Of a stretch of DNA of 7,757 nt, positions 4,525 to 7,757 are shown in pieces (position 1 is the stretch's first letter; every line of letters begins with the position of its first letter). Both the position numbers and the translations under genes were made by a program. Source of the DNA: Candidatus Wildermuthbacteria bacterium (GTDB lineage: Bacteria > Patescibacteriota > Minisyncoccia > Minisyncoccales > UBA10102). The stretch is from assembly GCA_016177245.1 (NCBI GenBank), contig JACOVR010000019.1, positions 1-7,757 of the forward strand. Reading direction: 5' to 3'. Below the pieces are notes generated by a model that was not told the DNA's origin, searched no databases, and worked only from the letters and a program-made list of their open reading frames with translations.

Positions 4525-7434
4525 CTATTTTTTAATGCCGAGCCAAAGCGAAGAGTTCTCGATTGCAATATCTTTTCCTTTGTCGGGATCCTGGGTTTTG
4601 CCTGCAACAAATTTTTGAATGCTGGTACCTTTTGCAATCAAGGACTTATTCCTTTGAAAAATATCTGCAAGTTCACCACTCCCCTCGTAATACAACACAG
4701 CTTTCTCGCCGGGCTTATATCCTACTTCTTTTCTCAAATCCTGAATGTTGCGCACAAGTTCGCGCAGCATTCCTTCTTTCTTGAGTTCGGGAGTAATTCT
4801 CGTATCGAGCTCAACATCCTGCTTGAGGTCTTTATCGAATGCAAGTTCTTTTACGTTTACTTCGTCTTTAATCAGTAAAAGAAGCTCGTTTCGGGTTTCG
4901 GGTTTCGGGTTTCGGATTTTAAGTAAGGCGAGGGGCTGTCTTACTTTAATGCCCGCTTTTGCCCTTTCGGCAAGCGCTTTGGCAACGATATCGCGAACCC
5001 AAACCATTTGCGTTTCAAGTTTTGTGTTCTGCGCTTTAGGCTTAGGCCAACTCGTCAAATGCACACTCCCTGCCTGCCGGTCAGACAGGTCTTTATTGCC
5101 AAGTTCTTTATATATATACTCTGCCAAGAATGGAGTGAAAGGAGCTGCCACCTTGCATACTTCAGAAAGCACAAATCGCAAAGTCGCCGAGGCCTCTTTC
5201 GCCCTGCCCCTTGAGCGGCGAATATACCAAAGCGAAAGGTCATTCACCACAAAATCCTGGATTGCCCTTCCTGCGCCTGTAACATCGTAAGCGTCGAGTT
5301 TTTTAGTAACGCCCTCGACGGTTCCAGCGAGCCGCGATAGAATCCACTTGCCCAATGCGTTATTCGTAATTCGCAATTTAGAATTTCGAATTACGGATTG
5401 CGGATTGTAGGTTTTGTAAAACACGAAACAGTTCCAAAACGTAAGCAGGAAATTGCGCGTGGCCTGCTGGATATCTTTTTCAGAAAAAAGTTTGGGATCG
5501 CCCGGATTATTGATTGTGAAAAAATACCAGCGCACCGCGTCAACGCCGTATTTTGCAATCATGTCCCAAGGGCTCACCACGTTCCCCTTGGACTTCGACA
5601 TTTTTTCTCCTTTCTCATCAAGCACGTGGGAAAGCGTAATCACATTTTTGTATGGCGCCTTAAAGCCAAGCAATGTAGAAACGGCAAGCAATGTGTAAAA
5701 CCAGCCGCGAGTTTGATCTATCCCCTCAACAATGTAGTCAGCAGGAAATTCCCTTAATTGCCCGCCCATCCAATGATTCTGGGCAAAGGGCATGGAACCC
5801 GAATCAAACCACACATCAGCGACTTCTTTCACCCTCTCCATCGTGCCATTCTTGCACCTGGCGCAGGGAAATTTCACTTCATCCACGTACGGACGGTGGA
5901 GGTCAATTTCCCCTTGTTCATTGCGCGATACTGCATGAGCATTTGCTCTCAACTCCTGGACCGAACCCATCACCTCCCTATGCTCGCATTTTTTACATTC
6001 CCATATCGGCAACGGAGTTCCCCAATACCTTTCTCTTGAAAATGCCCAATCCTTTGCCTCTTTGAGCCATTCGCCCATTCTTCCTTTTTTAATGTGCGAA
6101 GGAATCCAGTTGATCGCATCGTTGTTTTTGATGAGCTGGCGCTTTACCTTTTGCACGTTCACAAACCAGCTTTCTTTCGCATAGTACAAAAGCGGCGTGG
6201 AGCATCTCCAGCAAAATGGGTATTCATGCTCGTAGAGTTCTTCTTTGAACAAGAGGCCTCTTTTTTTGAGATTTTCCACAATCAAAGGATCGGCATCTTT
6301 CACAAACATCCCCTTCCATGGCATTACTGAAGCAATAAACTTCCCCTGCTCATCAACCAACTGAAGCATTGCCAAATTTTCTTTTTTCCCAAGGTTGAAG
6401 TCGTCTTCTCCGTATGCAACCGCCGTATGCACGATTCCGGTTCCCTCTTTGATTGAAACAAAGCCGGCTGGAACTACCTGCCAAATCTTTTTGCCTGCTT
6501 GCGCTTTGCCGAATCGGAACAGGGGTTCGTAGGCAGTCCCTATCAAATCCTTACCCTTGAAAGTTTTTATAATCTTGTGATCGCCAAGCACTTTCTCCGC
6601 AAGATCTTCTGCGAGAATATATGTATCTCCTTCTTTTTCTGCGAGAACATATTCAATATCTTTGCCCACGGCAAGCGCAACGTTCCCCGGCAGAGTCCAC
6701 GGAGTCGTCGTCCACGCCAGAAAATAGGTTTTGGATTTTGAGATTTGGGATTTGGGGTGTGTCCCGACCCCGTCGAGGATCCTCGATGAAATCGGGATTT
6801 CGGATTTCGGATTTCGGATTTGGAACTTAACGATTACAGAAGGTTCTGTAATCGTTCTATATCCTTGCGCCATCTCATGCGAAGAAAGGGGGGTACCACA
6901 TCTGGAGCAATACGGCACTACTTTGTGGTCCTTGTAGAGCAGTTTTTTCTTCCAGAATGTTTTTATGATGAACCACAGGGTTTCAATGTACGAGGTTTCA
7001 TACGTGACGTAAGGGTTTTTCATGTCAAGCCAGAAACCGATGCGCTCTGTTAAGCCCTCCCATTCTTTTTTAAATTCCCACACCGATTTTTTGCATTCCG
7101 CGTTAAACTTTGCAATGCCGTATTTCTCAATGTCTTTTTTCGATTTCAAACCGAGTTTTTTCTCGATCTGAAGCTCCACAGGCAGGCCGTGCGTATCCCA
7201 TCCCGCCCTCCTTTCAACCAAAAATCCAGCCATTGTTTTGTAGCGCAAGATGATGTCTTTAAACACGCGGCTCAACACGTGGTGGATCCCGGGTCCCGCG
7301 TTTGCAGTTGGCGGCCCTTCGTAGAAGACAAAACGCTTGCCTTTTTTGCGTTTTTCTACGCTTTTTTCAAACGTCCGCTCCTTTTTCCATCGTTCTAAAA
7401 CTTCCTCCTCCAGTTTCGGAAAATTCACGTCCAT
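4525..7434 (-). CDS. ileS: isoleucyl-tRNA synthetase
   Basis: Class I synthetase that charges tRNA-Ile and hydrolyses mischarged Val-tRNA-Ile; cytoplasmic, 969 aa. Visible: signature PPTANAGPGIHH (41-52), where HIGH reads GIHH; AGWDTHGLPVE (77-87); the CP1 editing domain (about 195-420) with WTTTPWTLPGN (241-251) and GTGIVHTAVAYGEDDF (331-346); DQTRGWFYTLL (573-583); KMSKS (611-615); then the helical anticodon-binding domain. Four CxxC pairs at 176/179, 408/411, 480/483 and 524/527 suggest zinc sites. Low-complexity insertions lie at about 206-236, 677-693, 782-789, 798-810 and 839-850, each over a DNA repeat. All keep the frame, and the core motifs are intact, so the gene is probably functional. 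Start: ATG at 7434 has AAGGAT only 2-4 nt upstream; a GTG two codons in (7428) would be better spaced. It lies 13 nt after argS and 16 nt before the surface-protein gene. Confidence 0.96.
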   Translation of the reverse strand: MDVNFPKLEEEVLERWKKERTFEKSVEKRKKGKRFVFYEGPPTANAGPGIHHVLSRVFKDIILRYKTMAGFLVERRAGWDTHGLPVELQIEKKLGLKSKKDIEKYGIAKFNAECKKSVWEFKKEWEGLTERIGFWLDMKNPYVTYETSYIETLWFIIKTFWKKKLLYKDHKVVPYCSRCGTPLSSHEMAQGYRTITEPSVIVKFQIRNPKSEIPISSRILDGVGTHPKSQISKSKTYFLAWTTTPWTLPGNVALAVGKDIEYVLAEKEGDTYILAEDLAEKVLGDHKIIKTFKGKDLIGTAYEPLFRFGKAQAGKKIWQVVPAGFVSIKEGTGIVHTAVAYGEDDFNLGKKENLAMLQLVDEQGKFIASVMPWKGMFVKDADPLIVENLKKRGLLFKEELYEHEYPFCWRCSTPLLYYAKESWFVNVQKVKRQLIKNNDAINWIPSHIKKGRMGEWLKEAKDWAFSRERYWGTPLPIWECKKCEHREVMGSVQELRANAHAVSRNEQGEIDLHRPYVDEVKFPCARCKNGTMERVKEVADVWFDSGSMPFAQNHWMGGQLREFPADYIVEGIDQTRGWFYTLLAVSTLLGFKAPYKNVITLSHVLDEKGEKMSKSKGNVVSPWDMIAKYGVDAVRWYFFTINNPGDPKLFSEKDIQQATRNFLLTFWNCFVFYKTYNPQSVIRNSKLRITNNALGKWILSRLAGTVEGVTKKLDAYDVTGAGRAIQDFVVNDLSLWYIRRSRGRAKEASATLRFVLSEVCKVAAPFTPFLAEYIYKELGNKDLSDRQAGSVHLTSWPKPKAQNTKLETQMVWVRDIVAKALAERAKAGIKVRQPLALLKIRNPKPETRNELLLLIKDEVNVKELAFDKDLKQDVELDTRITPELKKEGMLRELVRNIQDLRKEVGYKPGEKAVLYYEGSGELADIFQRNKSLIAKGTSIQKFVAGKTQDPDKGKDIAIENSSLWLGIKK
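4888..4915. repeat. four tandem copies of GTTTCGG in ileS
   Basis: Four perfect head-to-tail copies of the 7-mer GTTTCGG, followed by an imperfect ATTTTA. On the coding (minus) strand it reads CCGAAAC and encodes IRNPKPETRNE (residues 840-850) between conserved RQPLALLK and LIKDEVNVK. Because 7 is not a multiple of 3, gain or loss of one or two copies would shift the frame; only changes of three copies (7 residues) are neutral. Confidence 0.85.
5010..5044. repeat. degenerate heptad tract in ileS
   Basis: Five consecutive 7-nt blocks (GCGTTTC, AAGTTTT, GTGTTCT, GCGCTTT, AGGCTTA) keep G at position 3 and T at position 5. They look like decayed copies of a heptad repeat. The tract encodes the polar stretch KPKAQNTKLETQM (798-810), just before the conserved VWVRDIVAKAL. 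Confidence 0.5.
5069..5089. repeat. short palindrome in ileS
   Basis: CCTGCCTGCC (5069-5078) is nearly the reverse complement of GGTCAGACAGG (5079-5089), with one mismatch and one extra base. It encodes SDRQAG (about 784-789) just before the conserved SVHLTSWP. From memory, CCTGCCTGCCGG-type palindromes are dispersed in some Parcubacteria-like genomes; this is not verified here. Confidence 0.5.
5362..5408. repeat. palindrome plus heptad pair in ileS
   Basis: CGTAATTCG (5365-5373) and CGAATTACG (5387-5395) are perfect inverted repeats. Inner AATT/AATT pairing would leave a 3-nt loop with one mismatch, and the stem extends outward by 3 further pairs including a wobble. Two tandem copies of GGATTGN (5395-5408) follow directly. 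The block encodes NPQSVIRNSKLRITNN (677-692), between the conserved FWNCFVFYKTY and ALGKWILSRL, a region that is variable in IleRS. Confidence 0.65.
6735..6824. repeat. heptad-palindrome-heptad insertion at the ileS editing domain
   Basis: A composite block. Imperfect heptads (ATTTTGAG, ATTTGGG, ATTTGGG at 6735-6756) come first, then an imperfect 36-nt palindrome (6762-6797) with the perfect 14-nt core TCGAGGATCCTCGA (6773-6786), then three perfect ATTTCGG copies (6797-6817) and a partial one (6818-6824). It adds about 31 residues (206-236) in frame between VIVKFQ and YFLAWTTTPWTLPGN, at the entry of the editing domain. Confidence 0.75.
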
Positions 7435-7447
7435 ATCCTTTCTTTTA

Positions 7448-7757
7448 TCACATCCTCTCTGGAGTTTGAATACCTAACAGCGTCAGGCAGTTTTTGAGAA
7501 GCTGGGCGGTGGAGGCGGTGAGCAAAAGGCGGAATTGTTTTTGGTCTTTGGTTTCTGCTTCTAAGACCCGATGCGTGTTGTAGAACAGGTTGTACTTTTG
7601 CGCCAAGTCAAGGGCGAAGTTTGCAACGAGGTTTGGAGAAAACTTCTCTGCCGCCTCTCTTACAATTTCAGGAAATCTATATGTTGTTCGCAGAATATCG
7701 AGCTCTTCTTTTGATAGTTTGAAGTTTTGAGTTGTGGTTTTTACTTTTGACTTTTGA
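7448..7757 (-). CDS. argS: arginyl-tRNA synthetase, C-terminal part
   Basis: Partial: the gene enters from the right edge of the window and ends at TGA (7450-7448). The 102 visible residues form the DALR-type anticodon-binding domain of ArgRS: LRTTYRFPEIVREAAEKF, then SPNLVANFALDLAQKYNLFY, then FRLLLTASTAQLLKNCLTLL, and the typical ending GIQTPERM. These correspond to the family's FPEVV, P-x-x-(L/V)ANY, LAxxFNxFY, TAxVLKNGLxLLGI and PERM pattern. The catalytic domain lies outside the window. Upstream of LSKEELDIL, the segment QKSKVKTTTQNFKL is low complexity and lies over a 7-nt repeat. The gene ends 13 nt before ileS, whose Shine-Dalgarno site lies in the gap, so the two are probably co-transcribed. 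Confidence 0.92.
   Translation of the reverse strand, partial: QKSKVKTTTQNFKLSKEELDILRTTYRFPEIVREAAEKFSPNLVANFALDLAQKYNLFYNTHRVLEAETKDQKQFRLLLTASTAQLLKNCLTLLGIQTPERM
7716..7757. repeat. heptad tract at the argS edge
   Basis: On the coding strand the edge reads TCAAAAG twice (7757-7744), then TAAAAAC, CACAACT, CAAAACT and TCAAACT, a decaying 7-nt period. It encodes QKSKVKTTTQNFK. The tract runs off the window, so its full length is unknown. Confidence 0.6.

Noticed and set aside
4509..4637. Upstream start of the surface protein at 4637
   Set aside because: It would overlap the end of ileS and place a 43-residue charged extension before the signal-anchor helix; the start at 4508 gives the normal layout.
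4888..4915. Heptad run as a CRISPR array or ordinary minisatellite
   Set aside because: There are no spacers and the units are 7 nt tandem copies inside a coding gene.
4745..5290. Plus-strand open frame (181 codons) opposite ileS
   Set aside because: Antisense shadow of the IleRS C-terminal domain; part of its openness comes from the heptads, which have no stops on either strand.

Overview
The window looks like a chromosomal segment of a Candidate Phyla Radiation (Patescibacteria, probably Parcubacteria-like) bacterium. This is inferred from three things. Heptad and palindrome insertions sit in frame inside housekeeping genes. The glycyl-tRNA synthetase is of the alpha2 type. A Trp-rich small hypothetical protein resembles, from memory, a family that recurs in such genomes. 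TAG, TAA and TGA all serve as stops, so the code appears standard (no sign of UGA = Gly).

Every supported gene is on the minus strand, so transcription runs from high to low coordinates. On the right is a tightly packed cluster: the 3' end of argS (7448-7757, cut by the window edge), ileS (4525-7434), a membrane-anchored DUF11-like surface protein (2838-4508) and glyS (1530-2813). Gaps are 13, 16 and 24 nt and no terminator lies between them, so this is probably one operon. Three tRNA-charging enzymes (Arg, Ile, Gly) surround one exported protein of unknown role.

The left part (about 1-1530) is different. It holds two small hypothetical genes (860-1438 and 170-430). Each has its own sigma70-like promoter, Shine-Dalgarno site and strong minus-strand terminator, and the larger gene is visibly richer in G+C than the synthetase cluster. 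Between them, at 499-579, lies a short duplicate of the glyS 3' end. It is 34/40 identical in DNA over its best stretch and is in the same orientation as the intact gene. Both glyS tails, intact and fragment, carry the -35 box of the next small gene inside their last codons. The interval therefore reads as two successive units of glyS tail, promoter, small gene and terminator, which suggests an insertion or allele replacement at the glyS 3' end.

The second notable theme is a set of low-complexity insertions in ileS and at the argS edge. They are runs of 7-nt units such as GTTTCGG or ATTTCGG, and palindromes. The main unit is free of stop codons in all six frames, which may explain why it is tolerated inside essential genes. 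No CRISPR array, tRNA, rRNA, transposase or integrase was seen.
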